This document shows, piece after piece, positions 23,873-36,258 of a DNA stretch of 64,000 nt. The DNA is from Zychaea mexicana (taxonomy: Eukaryota; Mucoromycota; Mucoromycetes; Mucorales; Lichtheimiaceae). Within the stretch, counting starts at the first letter, position 1; every line of letters starts with the position of its first letter. The notes under the pieces were generated by a model, which saw only the letters and a list, made by a program, of their open reading frames with translations, searched no databases and was not told the DNA's origin. The DNA lies in NCBI RefSeq assembly GCF_025766255.1, contig NW_026516712.1:186001-250000 (forward strand). Direction: 5' to 3'. The translations under genes and the position numbers were made by a program.

Positions 23873-26058
23873 ATGTTGACACAACCATGCCAATGTGCTA
23901 CTGATTTGGCACTTCAACAACATGGCAAAGAAATCCGCATTATTGACGCCCAAAAGCAAATTTCAGACAAATCCAACAGCTCTACCTACATAGTCTACAC
24001 CATTCGTTTCCAGGTAACATACAGAGAGAAAATAAAAAGAACCCGGTGGCGGCGGACAACAACTTTTGAGTGGGAAAAGTCAAACGGCATAAAACTTGAA
24101 AAAAAGCATAATTTAACCTGCATGTTCTTTAATGATACAATTCACCGGTCTTTCTCCTTCCCTGAATGAAGGACAAGGTGGCGAAAAGACGTTATAGTGA
24201 TTTCGATTCGTTTCGGAATTGCTTGGCAAGACTATACCCTGACGTCCTAGTTCCGCCCATACCTGAGAAGCACTCGCTGAGTATGGATTTTTTTTATGCT
24301 TCTTTTTGTTGGGCTGCATAATAAAAAAGAAATGAACACTGTTTTCTTTAGCTGACTATGCCCACGTACATACGACGAATCGAAACAAAGATAACCAAGC
24401 CATGGTTGACAAGCGTAGACGTATGCTACAACGGTTTCTTGTGCGCTTGGCGTCCCATCCTCGACTCTGCCATGAACACGTGGTTCATCGGTTCCTAGAT
24501 GGCGGAGTGCCTTGGGTAAAGAAAAACCGGGAATAACAGAACACACAAAAGGAGGGGTTGACTGACGCATTGACATGCCACAATTTGCATCAAAAACACA
24601 TAGTCAGAAATACTTACCTCACCACCGTTATCGACACTGGACAATGATGACAGCAATACTTTTTTGTTCCCGTCATCATCGACCTCGCATGATTTAAAAA
24701 ATCCGGATCCAAAGTTCACAGAGTCGGAGAGGGTAGCTAAAGAGCATGCCGAATTTGCTAGTTCGCCACTGGATCGGTCACAACGGCGACTCTTGAGACG
24801 TCTTGGAGGTAATTAGCTGTAAAATTCACTGCGTGGAATAGTGGCTGGCGGTGCATAATATCTACACGATCCGATATTCAGAAATTTATACATCTTCCAT
24901 AGACTTGTCGAATGATTACGCAGAGCTTGGTGCAGCATACAATATGCTGGGTCTCAATGAGAGCGAGCAAGTGGCCCCGAAGATTGAAAAGATAGGACTG
25001 GCAGCTGATACAACATGTAGCAAGACACAACACCTGGTAATGACGGGTTTCTTCTAGCATCGAGGATCAGGAAAAACTTGGATTGGTTGTTCGCTCACAT
25101 ACACGTTTTTGGATTGATCTCACCTCTCTTGTTAGGTACATGAGCTCGAGGTTGATTTCGCCGAGCATATGCAGGAATATGCACAGTACACACGCATTGC
25201 GAAACAGGTGCTCCGCCAGCGTCATCTAAAGCATGCCCAACTAGAACTGATCGGCACATCGTTACAGGCAAAACGTACCTCACTGCGTAATCTACTGGAA
25301 ACAGAAGACAAGGCGTTGCGGCTAGAAGCTGACATGAGCCATCCTGAACCACCGTTACCTCAGGCAACAGTAACACAAGAACAACAACAGCAGCAGCAAC
25401 AACATCGACAGTCATCAGCGAACAATGAAGAGGAGGAAGACGACTTTGATACACGATCAATCGAGGATGGATTTGCTGCTATTGATACCACGCATATACC
25501 CAAAGACTCTACGAGCGACGAAGGGTCAACCGAATCAATGGCCTATCCAAGCAACGCAAGCGCTTCGGCCATTCGAGCCTCCCGCGATCGATACCGAAAA
25601 TGGTCATCACCTCGGAAACTGCTGAATGCAATGAGCTATACGATCCAAGGTATGATGGATGTGGATCCTGAAGCAACGCGGCGGAACCAAATTGCAAAAC
25701 TGAGAGAAAACGTCAAACAGGTACGGCTTCACCTTTTGTTCCCCCGCATAACTTTCCAGAAGGGAACTGATTTGATATATTTGGATATTAGTTGGAAAGT
25801 GCACAGACTCAAGTACGAGAGGAGCTTAAGAATATGTCAGAGAACATACAACGAGAGCTTGACATGTTTCAGAAGCAGCGAACAAACGAATTACGAGCCA
25901 TGATGGTTGCTTATGCAAGAATACACATGAAATACTGCGAGGAGGTATGTTCGTTTTTTTTAATCTCAGAAATCTATAAAAGGAAACAAAACTGATTTTT
26001 AGCATATTGAACATTTCAGAGCGTTTTGGCATGGACCAAGGTACGCGATTGCTTCTAA
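23873..26058 (+). CDS. sorting nexin, SNX41/Atg20-like (PX-BAR)
   Basis: Eight exons (23873-24013, 24172-24280, 24352-24515, 24604-24808, 24903-25036, 25136-25720, 25792-25944, 26020-26058) give 509 residues. The N-terminal half is a PX domain: IRIIDAQKQ, YIVYTIRFQ, then KRRYSDFDSFR (phosphoinositide-contacting Arg), PPIPEKHSL and RRRMLQRFLVRLASHP. The stretch SEILTSPPLS after the PX domain matches what I expect in Atg20/Snx41. The C-terminal half is a BAR-like helical region (ELGAAYNMLGL, LEVDFAEHMQEYA) with a Gln/acidic insertion near residue 330. These proteins bind PI3P on endosomes and act in cargo retrieval and selective autophagy. The last exon is tiny; the acceptor giving SVLAWTKVRDCF was preferred over one 18 nt upstream because it matches the family C-terminus. 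Confidence 0.88.
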
Positions 26059-26372
26059 AAGATGTTCCACTGCAAAATATATAAAGGCATAAGCGCCTGG
26101 TGTTGTCAATAAAAAATAAAGCGAATGAATGTCGATAGCCAGCTTATGTATGAATATACTACCTGATAAATATGCTTAAGAACGCCATCAATTTGCCGAC
26201 CAACTTCAACAGCAACCACTGCCCCCACCCCCCTCGCATGAATGATATATAAATTGCGTCATGGAGATATGCTCGGTGACACATTGTCTCGACACGCTTA
26301 CTTAACAGTGATCAATAAACTGGTTTCTTTCTCCTACTTTTTTTTTTCCCGTTTATCTTTGCTAATTCAACC
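26059..26372. other. intergenic with poly(A) signals
   Basis: AATAAA at 26108-26113 and another at about 26115 follow the sorting-nexin stop codon. The rest is the promoter of the hydrolase gene, ending in a T-rich tract immediately before its ATG. Confidence 0.6.
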
Positions 26373-27522
26373 ATGATTGCTGAAGCTGCCAAAAAACTAC
26401 CATTCCAAGTATTCCCATTCAAGCCAAAGACCACCGCCAAGATCCCCGGCAGTGCTATTATTGTAAAGTCCTTCTTCCATGATAACTTTTTGTTTTTCTT
26501 TTCTTGTGAGAACGCGTTTAATAACATTTAGCACGTCCCCTTGTAGGTCTTGCAAGAGTGGTGGGGTGTTGATAACCAAATCAAGGCCCACGCGCAACAC
26601 CTAGCTGATAGCACAGGAGCTTTTACAGTCGTTCCGGATCTATACAAAGGCAAACTTGGTTTGACAGCCGAGGTACAGTATAATTTCATTTGATAAGGTA
26701 CCCATCGTCTTTCATATGGCAAAGTAAACGTTGTCTTCATACTGAGTTGTGGAACATGCTAGGAAGCAAGCCATCTCATGTCCAACTTGGATTGGCGCAC
26801 TGCTATCGGCGAGTTAGCAGAATTGACCGACCAGCTCTATGCAGCAAAATACAGGTAAAACATATAGAAATGTTGAGGAGTCTGTTTTCTCATACAACGG
26901 GGTGTGTGTTATAGAGATATTGGCTCTATTGGCTTTTGTATGGGTGGTGGCCTCTCGTTGGCCTTGGCAAGTCGTATGGCCGATACAAAGAACCCTCTGA
27001 AAGCTGCGGTAACTTGCTACGGTACACCACCAGCAGACATATTTGACGTTCGCAACATCACAACCCTAACTGCAGTTCAAGGTACGCATAAGTTACTGCA
27101 GTCCCTCTGCACCATAATGCTTTAGTGCTTACGAAAAACGTTTATTGTGTAGGTCATTTTGGAGGCCGTGATACGATGGCTGGTTTCTCAGATCCTACTA
27201 CTGGTACGTTGACGGTATCGCTCTTTCTAGGAGAACAACAGATAATTATTTTACTTACGCCTTGCTATAAAACGTAGCTGATGCATTGGAGTTCAATTTG
27301 AAAACCCACAATTTAAAGGACGTTGAGATTTTCCGCTATCCGGAACAAGGCCATGCCTTTTTGAATGACCTGGATTGGAATGTCGAGAAGCGCAAAGAAC
27401 TAGGTTTTGTAAGCAAGGATATTGATCCAAAGACTGCTGAATCGGATGTGCGACGACTTGCTTGGACCAGAATCAGTAACTTTTTCATCCAAAATCTCGG
27501 AGGCAATGCCAGAATGGATTAA
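26373..27522 (+). CDS. dienelactone hydrolase family protein
   Basis: Six exons (26373-26462, 26547-26672, 26763-26854, 26915-27081, 27153-27203, 27278-27522) give 256 residues, the usual length for the family. The alpha/beta-hydrolase catalytic set is complete: nucleophile Cys111 in GFCMGGG, Asp165 in FGGRDTMAG and His201 in EQGHAF. QEWWGVD and PDLYKGK are further family signatures. Cys rather than Ser as nucleophile marks true dienelactone hydrolase relatives, which cleave cyclic unsaturated esters; the natural substrate in fungi is generally unknown. Probably cytosolic: no signal peptide is seen. Confidence 0.93.
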
Positions 27523-27638
27523 AAAAAAAGACCCAAGTAGTGTGGATTGTTTGTGTATATACATTAAGGTGTAAATGCAGTAATATAAAATACTTTAAAT
27601 GGATGCTCGTAATGCCTGTTTTGTTTATTTTTTCACTG

Positions 27639-30600
27639 TTAATGCGGGAAGCTATCAAATTCTGTCCTGATACGCTTTTCGTAATGCTGTTGTGTTTGGG
27701 TTCTATCTTCATTGCGTGATCGTCTTAATCCAAGCCGTGATGTTTGGACAATGTAATCCATTTCAGGATGCTGTTCTATCCGCTTCCATAGCCATCGAAC
27801 AAGGAGTGGGATGTTATATCCTGTTTGGATAACGCGTGTCATTTTGTCCTCGTCAAAGATGTCTGGCTGCCAGGCTAATCGGTGCATTGGATCACGTTCA
27901 CCAGCAGAAGGAGGATCCAGCCGTACCACAGGTTTTGCTGGTGTATCTTTAGGAACTTCAATAGAGACTGACAGCAAGGCAAGACGGTCAGAGTGGGCAG
28001 AAGGTGGCAATGATAGGGTGAGATGTATCATTCCCGGAGCATCCACGCTCGCGACTTCAACATATAGCTTGTCGTCCGATTGACTCTCTACATAAGAACA
28101 TCAGGTATGCAAAGTTTAGCGTATTGTTCTTGTAAAACTAAGATCCAAGTGAGCTTTTTTTACCTTCCAAAATCTGGTCAAGCGCAAGAACACGGTTTTT
28201 TTCAGATCCCTGCTGTTTGGCTTCGCCATTGAAGATACTTTGAAATAGTGTGTTGAACATTTGCTGCTGTCTTAGATACTAAAATACAGCGATGTCAGAT
28301 TATCAAATTGTTAAAGCACACATATGTTGCGCTATTTTTACCTGCAAAATGTTGTGTAGTTGACGTGGATGGTTGAATGGGACTCGTGTTAAGATTTTGC
28401 CAGAGGTTGGTGATGACCGCATATACTTGTATACTTGTGTTGATGCATTCTCAAATTCAACGGTCCAGGTAGTGTCTGCGTTCAGAGATGACGCATTATC
28501 TTTGACCTATTAATGTATTAATGATCAACGTTAAATATGCACACGCTTTTTCTTACAACTTACCAACAGATCCTCCAGACAAGGTATATCAGAAGACGGC
28601 GTGTTTTCCACAACTGCAAAAGCTATTATAGTATAGAAGTAGATGCGATTATGAATATCCACATGACTGATTATGTTCGTTTCCCCACAACAACAAAAGA
28701 AGTAAACTTACAGTCATTGACCAGATCTGTAGCAATCATCAATTTTCGCACGATAGCATCAGCAGCGGGTATTGGCGGATCAAGCTTGGCAACAAATCGT
28801 ACAGGGACCGGTGTCACGTTGGGATAGGTAGGCTTCATTTTGACGAATCGCATCGGCTGCATAAATTTTGGCCACGTTCGTTCCTTGACAATATCAAGAT
28901 GCTCGCTATACATAGGGTCAATTCTAGACCACCTTTTTGCCCCCCACTCTTCTTGTAATTCACGTTTTTTCTATTATTACCCATTTTCCGATTCTTTGAT
29001 ATTATCGATCGATTCTTCGAGATCCACCATAAAATGTTTACGTTGTGTAGGGATGAAATATTGTGGCTGTTGGGACTCTTCAAATGATATCAATACTTTT
29101 GCGGTGTTTGACAGCAGCGGATGGTTCTCGTCTATTAATAAAAAAAATATCATTAGAGCTCAAATCCCTTTCTCTCTCTCATATGTTTGTCAGTCCCTTT
29201 TACTGATTTCTACCTTTTTCGATAGCTTCACCGACTGCTTCCCAATCACTTCCAAGGAAGAGCTCTTTACTGATCCAATATGAAATAGAAAGGCCCGGGT
29301 AATCCAGATGTTTGTTTGGTACACCATGTCCTTCCATTAGCACGCTGGCAACATCCTTGGATAAGAGCTGCCTATATATACATTGCATCAGTAATCAGCT
29401 GACAACATTCGCAAACACAAACACATATTCTTAAGCGCTTCCTTACATTTCTTGACTGTAAATCATCTGTAAATCTGCTATTAATCCGCGTAAGATCAAG
29501 AAAAAGTCGGTGGGTGCATATTTGACATTCATTTGATCGAGTAGCGCCAGCGCTCCTACGTTTCGCGAAAATACATCAAAGGTCTGCGACTGCATATTCT
29601 TTGCTAACAATTGGTCGACCTAGTTCAACACACACACACGACTTGTTAACAAAAATGAGATTTCTTTGAGGTAGTAGAAAGGAAACCCACTCTATCGTTT
29701 TGATCGCTTTGCAGATTGTCGGGTACATAGGTCACTTTGGTGCGAAGAACATGCCCTGCCTCGTCCAGAAATATCTACTTGATGCAAAAGAAAAGAAAAT
29801 ATCAGACATGGTAAGTCTTGTGTTGCCAATACAGAACTATCTAGACTATGGTATCAGATCATACGTCAACAACAATAGATGTTCCTCCCAAAGTAAATGT
29901 GGTGGTTTGTGCCCCTGATTCATTCCTTTGTGAAGCTTCCACAAAAGGCATCAAACTATAGCATTCGGTATGTGTCAATAAAATCCACCCGACGTAATGC
30001 ACACGTCCCACAAACACGTCTGCGGGTTCAATACACCCTTCTTTCTCTTATCCCTCCCTTATTTTCGTTCCTGAACGCATACCCCAGCGAATGTGCCAGT
30101 CTTTCGAGTTTACGTGTTTGCACTGATAACTTGGATTCTTCGCGATCGTTCAACGATTGTTCCAATTGATCTTTGGTGTCTTTTAAAGTTTCTTTTACGC
30201 GCATTACTGTGTTTTCGAGCTGTGCTTGCTCTTTCAAGTGCGTCAAGTGTTTGCGAAATGCCGGATCGGCACCGGCACCCATCTTTTTTACGTCGCTGAG
30301 TACTTCTGTTTCAAACTGTGTACATATAGATCGAATGGAATCGATACAGGACGTAAATTGATGTCGTACGTTATCCAGATTGGCAGGCCCCAAAGCATGT
30401 ACTTCTACTCGCAAACATTATTGAATCATTGTTTCTATTAGCCAATAACTTTGATTTATTGATTATCACGAACAATTGAAAAAAGAAGAAACCCTACAAA
30501 GGGGGTCTAGTGATTCTTTTCGTGATTACCATTAGCTACTGAAGGCGGTTGAGGCGTCTTTTTTAAAGCAGACCATTGCTTTTCCAGATCGGAAAAAAGA

Positions 30601-30659
30601 TGTTGAATGCCATAGACCGATGAGCTGATTGAGTTTTTTAAATCAGTCGCTTTTTGCAT
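27639..30659 (-). CDS. MED1: Mediator complex subunit 1 (Med1), fungal type
   Basis: Exons on the minus strand: 30659-30530, 30407-30083, 29955-29865, 29774-29691, 29619-29447, 29371-29214, 29131-28981, 28932-28712, 28622-28564, 28506-28342, 28278-28164, 28087-27639. All phases agree, giving 706 residues. Med1 features are a helical N-terminus ending in LERLAHSLGL, VTYVPDNLQSDQNDR, FSRNVGALALLDQMN, KYAPTDFFLILRGL, YPGLSISYWIS and the conserved VRFVAKLDPPIPA. Med1 sits in the Mediator middle module and relays activator signals to RNA polymerase II. Eleven exons are firm. The first (43 residues) is less sure: without it the frame has a stop just upstream and no early ATG. The convergent hydrolase gene ends 116 bp away. 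Confidence 0.85.
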
Positions 30660-31752
30660 TATAGGACTTGATTCAAGAGAAGGAGCAAAAAGAAGAGCAA
30701 AGCAAAAGCGCGTCGTCGTTGTCTCGAACGACTTTGGCAGTATCTCCGAAGGGTGCAAGAGCGATGAGCACTCCCATCAATAAAATAGTTACAAAGAAAA
30801 CCAGTCTTGACTATCTATCAACGTTTAGCGCAAAGATAATTTTAAATGTTTCTTAACCGTAGCCTACATATTACATTATGTGATATTAAATACGATACAT
30901 CATTTACTTTCTGTCAAATAATCAACACAATGTACAACTTCAGTTCGCAGCACAATAACTCTGTAGAAGGTCTGAAAAGCTCAAGGTAAGCTTTTTTCAA
31001 CCTGTTCTCTGCATTCTGATGCTCGCACTCGAAGTCAGGGTTATTGTCCTGCTCCTGCTACGTTCTCTTCAATGGTGATTTCTACCTTCGCAAAAAGACG
31101 ATGATATCCAGAAGCCGACTTACTATATGACTAAAAAAACTGGTCTAACTACAAGTGGAAGCGGATTTACTGGAAGCATTGCTAGCGGATAGGGATTGTG
31201 TGAAAGCAATGAAAGACCGTATGTTTCTGTAGTAGAAGGCAAAAAAATAGGTAACGGCGCTAAATAATTGGCATGAATAGTGGATAAACAGGAATATACA
31301 AGGGAAGCAAAAATACACATTACCATTCAAAGCCGCTTCCCTCTCGAGAATCATGTTCTCCTCTTTCCTGTTGTCCACGTCAAAGTACCTTTTAACCGTT
31401 ACACATTCTTCCTATTTCTTTTGCTGATTGAACATGAAAAACGATACAACGGTAGTATGGGCAGTACCCTACTTAAGGCTGCCATTACTAAAAGCACTGT
31501 CAAGTAAAGTTTCATAACAATGCGCAATATGATGGGTAAACAAGCCAATTAATTGCTTTGACAGCATATAACTAATTTTAAACCGGGCGTAGCGTGGCAA
31601 CTTTTTATGCGCTGTGTCAATGCCAAAGGCCGTGTGTCACGCTGGTACTTTAAGATATGCAATTCCCGACTTAATTCATAAAGACACAGGCGGTGCCCTA
31701 AAATCGCTATTTCTGTACCTCTTTGAAAGGGTTGATGAGCACAGTAGCATAA
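30660..31752. other. divergent promoter region, Med1 / Rho GEF
   Basis: This 1.1-kb interval separates two divergently transcribed genes. No conserved ORF is visible. It is A/T-rich with no clear TATA box, repeat or RNA gene. Confidence 0.55.
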
Positions 31753-34700
31753 ATGGCGTACGGAAGTAGCAGTAACGGTGATGAATTACCACAACGAAAT
31801 GGCAGTTACACTTCTTCGTACATGATTTCAACCGACAATGGCAACAGTTTCGACGAACCATACTCTGACAACGTTGACGAACGAATCCACAGCCTGCGCA
31901 AATCGATTCGAGAGCAAACCATTCTACTTTCAGTTCTAGACAGCAATGCCAGGGTCGATGACCGTGGTGGCGACACCATTGACGACCTGAAAACAAAAAT
32001 ACGTAGAGTTTGTAAAGAATTCAAAACGGCTCGGTCGTCTAGTAATCAGCAACAAGCGTGGATTCGATACGAGCTCAATATGCGACGACTGCAAGACCTG
32101 ACTGATGAAGGGCGCGCGCTGAAAAAGGAAATCGATTATTTGGTTGACACAGGCTTACAAAACGTACAAGCCGAGCTCGTTGTTGAAACTGATCGTCTCG
32201 CGAGACTGGAACTTGAACTGGCCCGGATCAGGAACTCGGATGGTGACCCTGTCCGTGCAAAGGCACATGCCATGATTGCTTCCAAACTGAATGCGCCCCT
32301 GGCAAACGATGTGAATAACGCACAATTGGAAGGCAACGCTCAGGAACGCAGGCAGCATATAGATAATATCACCCATGGCATTGAACGACTACAGCAAGAT
32401 GCACGACAAGTACTACAACTCGATTTGCCAGTCATGGATACGTACCTGGACCTAAACCGGAAGCAGAACCGCGACCGTCAAATGTTTGAAAAGGGGTTGT
32501 TCGTTTCTGAACAACTCGCTCGATTTATTGATACGGTCGAAAGCGATACCAGCAATAACACCAATAGTGATTCAGCTATGTTAGCAACATCACCACTCAG
32601 CTATCACCAACCGAAACCTAAATCTGCGCCTACAATTGTCGGTGTGGACGAAGATTACATTTCGTACAACCCTTCAGCACATCCTCCCCCGGTCCCAACA
32701 ACTCAACGGCCAGGGTCGCCCCGCTCAGCCGTCGATATCAAGGCAGAGGCTCAACGACGGATAGAGCAACGACGACTCTTGTTTGTCAACAAATACAACC
32801 AGCAACGATCAAGCGAAAATCTGAGACGCTCTTCGACAAAGTCTGACGATTCCAATATCAGCCAAGACGAAAAGGCGGCTCAAGAACGATTACGTAAAGC
32901 TGAAACAGAGGCGAGGGAACGGTTGCAGAATGCACGAGAGCAGCGTGCCAAAGCACGGCAAGAGATAGAAGAAAAGCGAAAACAGGAAGCCGCTGCACGA
33001 GAAAGCAGACAGCGCGAGCAAGAGCAACAACGTCAATGGGAAGAAGAGCAGATGCGAAAAGAGCAAGAGGCCCGGGCGAAAAAACGGAGGAAAGAAGAGG
33101 CAGAGGCTTTGGAACGCCGAAGAAAAGAAATCGAGGAACATGAAAGGCGCGAACGCGAAGTAGCGCTCAAGCGAGAAGAGGAAGAAAAGGCAGCTGAAGA
33201 AGCACGTTTGCAAAGGATAAGGCAGGCAGCAGAACGTGCGGCTAGAGAAAAACGGCTTCGTCAAGAAGAGGTTGAACGAAAGGAACGTGAACGAGAAGCC
33301 GCTAGGACTGAGGCTGAAAATCGTCGTCGTGAATGGCTCGAAACTGAAGAGAACCGCCGAAAACAAAAAGAAGCTGCCAAACGAGAACAAGAAGAGCGAG
33401 AACAAAAGGAAAAAGAGGAGGAAGAGCGACGGAAGCAACAAGTAGTTGAGGAGCAGCGTCGTAAACAGCAAGAAGAAGAGGCTATAGCGGCAGCGGCTGC
33501 ACAGGCAGAGGCAGAGGCAAAAGCTAAAGCAGAGGCAGAAGCAGCAATGCAAATTGAACCACCACAAGTTACTGCGCAACAAACTGCAGGAACCAGTGGA
33601 TATGGCGTGGACATTGAAGACGAAGTCGATTTCAGCACCAGTACGTATGCTGCATGGATGATTTGCCTTGAGCATAGAATTTGGAGTCTTACAAAGCAAA
33701 AAAAAAAGTTTACAGGGTCAAATCATTGTATGAGTATCGCGGTGCTCGTAGTGACGATTTGTCGTTCGGTGAAGATGAAATTATCAAGGCTCATCCACAC
33801 AAGGAAAGTCAAAGCGATTGGTGGTATGGAACGTCCCTGTCAACCAAGCAGGTTGGCTTTTTCCCCAGGGCTTATGTGGAAATCGTTGAAGAAGGTACAA
33901 TCCCACAACCAACTTTTCCTTGAAGCGAAGCGATAGCTAATGTTGATGGCTTAAAAAAAACTAGCTTTCCGTGTCCGTGCATTGTATGAGTTTGTAAAAA
34001 CTCGAGAAGATGATCTGGCGTTTGCCGAAAATGAAATTATTGTGGTTCAGCCGTTCCAAGATGATGGTAGTGATTGGTGGTATGGAACAAGCGAGGATAG
34101 CGGTAATGCCGGCTACTTTCCAAAATCCTATGTTGATATTATCAATCCAGGTAAGATATTCGGCTTAGCATCAATGAAACCATATTAGAGCAACAGTTTT
34201 TTAAACATGTGTATATACAACTATAGGAGTACCATCCATACAGTTGTCTGAAGCAGCTGCTGTTACCAGCCCGGTAACTTCACAGCCAACTGATGTACAA
34301 GACGAACCACAGCGTGGCATGTCAGCGCCAAACACACCAATCATGAAGAAAGAAACATTGACTGTCAGTCGAACAGAGACTGGCAGACGACGAAGAGCTA
34401 CCAGTAACGTTGGTATTCCTGGCAGTAACGATGTGCCTATTGGCAGAGCCCGTGCCATGTCTGTCCCAACGTCGCGACCCACGAGCCCCGGACTACTGAC
34501 TTGGGCAAGCACAATGGAGAAAACGGAACTTGAAGCAATCCCAGCAGAAGAGCGCAAGCGTCAAGAGACGATATTCGAGCTAATAGCCACAGAAAAAACT
34601 TATCTACGAGATCTTCAACTTGTCGTCAGCGTAAGTAGCGCTGGACACGCTTCTACTGACCATCAAAGAACATTACTGATTTTTTGTCACAAAAACAGGT

Positions 34701-36054
34701 GTTTTATGCAGATTCAGGCAAATACTTGACGCGAGATGAGCAAGACGTGGTTTTCTCAAACATTGACGAGCTGTTACTATGCAACACGGCACTGTTAAGC
34801 GATCTAGAATCTAGGCAACAGGAATCTGCCGGCGTGATTTCTAATATTGGCGACGTTTTTCTTAAGCATGTATGTTTTTTTTTTATTTGGCAGACGAGAA
34901 ATATTAGAAAAGAGTATTTACATTAGAGATGGTGTACTAGGCCGAAAATCTCAATTGTTATTCCACATATTGTCGAAACCAATCGTTTGCAAGCAGGTTC
35001 TTGCAGGATAAGAGGCAGCAGGATCAGTGGTTCGACGTGTTCCTAAAGGTATTTGTTTTGTTTGTTTTATTAAAGTGGCAATTTAACATTTAATAACATG
35101 CTCAATTATTATTGTACATAATAGACGGCACAATCTCGACCGGAATGTCGCTCCTTGGATTTATCCCATTTTCTTCTGGAGCCCATGCAACGTATAACCC
35201 GATACCCACTATTACTTCAAAATGTAAGGCAATCTTTTAATATACACACGCATACTACTCTTATAATAACTAATTATTATCTTCTCTACTACCCAGATCC
35301 TTCAAGCTACACCGAAAAGACACCCAGACTATGGTGTATTACGATCTGCGCTTTTCAAAGCCGAAGCGATCTTACAACATGTAAACGAGGAAACGAGGCG
35401 ATATGAAAATTCGCAGAAGATGCGAGAGCTCAGTCGTTTACTTGACATGGAACACTATGGTGTAAGTTAAAAAAATTCTAGAAAGCATTTTACTCATGTC
35501 TGTATGCTAATTATGCATAAATTAGCGATTGGATGTTTCTTCGCGAGAATTTGTCATGGAAGGTGTTTTGTACAAGGCAAAGAGTGGTCGAAAGCTCCAC
35601 GGATACTTATTCAATGATATCTTGATTCTCACCGAGCCGTTGAAAGCTCTTAGTTCAGAAGGGTACCTCTATCGACTCTACAAAGAGGTAAGTATATTTT
35701 TAACGATAGTATACACTGCATGTCTGAACTGATTTGGCTTTTTTTTAAACTTTAGCCGATGAGTGTTGACATGATTACCGTACGGCAGCAACACCAAAAC
35801 CTGTCGTTAAAAGCCTCATTCACTAGTAGCACTAGTAGCAGCTCGACAGGTATATTATAACAACCCAATAGACGGATGATTTTTAATACTAACTTTGTAA
35901 TATAGACGATAATGCGTTCCAAATCGTTTATGGATCGCATGTTATTGGCGTGAAAGCATCGTCCGCTAGCCAGAAACGACAATGGATAAGCCAAATCCAG
36001 CATTTCAGTGCTCTGCAATCAACAATACAACGACAACAAAGTACATTTTACTAG
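31753..36054 (+). CDS. SH3-SH3-DH-PH Rho guanine nucleotide exchange factor (intersectin-like C-half)
   Basis: Eleven exons (31753-33644, 33716-33894, 33965-34150, 34227-34630, 34699-34869, 34941-35048, 35125-35223, 35297-35461, 35526-35687, 35756-35849, 35906-36054) give 1202 residues. An HR1-like helical region (~40-150) is followed by a Pro-rich linker and a highly charged coiled-coil (~370-610) rich in Glu/Arg/Lys/Ala. Two SH3 domains follow: SLYEYRGARSDDLSF...WWYGT (~633-688) and ALYEFVKTREDDLAF...WWYGT (~694-748). The DH domain (~860-1068) shows ATEKTYLRDLQLVV and LEPMQRITRYPLLLQ; the PH domain runs to the C-terminus. DH-PH loads GTP on Rho/Cdc42; SH3 domains recruit endocytic or polarity partners. 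The order coil-SH3-SH3-DH-PH recalls intersectin without EH domains; the function is inferred. Confidence 0.88.
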
Positions 36055-36258
36055 AAAATGTGTTTTAGATACCACAAACGTTGTTCATTAAACTTAATTA
36101 TGCATTTGATAATTGTGTATGCGAGTCTATTCTTTATTTTTTGTGCATGGTGCCTGAAACAATGCGTTGCTCGAACTGGATGCCGGGCTACAAAATTTCT
36201 TTTGCAGGTGCCGCAAAGACCGAGAACTTTTTTCTAAGGCAAAAGCCTTTTGACAACA

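Noticed and set aside
32890..33699. 269-codon minus-strand ORF
   Set aside because: It is the antisense shadow of the Glu/Arg/Lys-rich coiled-coil of the Rho GEF; composition is Phe/Leu/Cys-rich nonsense and the opposite strand is well supported.
33641..33708. Alternative first intron of the Rho GEF (donor 33641, acceptor 33708)
   Set aside because: In frame, but the acceptor follows a poly-A run without pyrimidines; donor 33645 and acceptor 33715 are canonical and also in frame.
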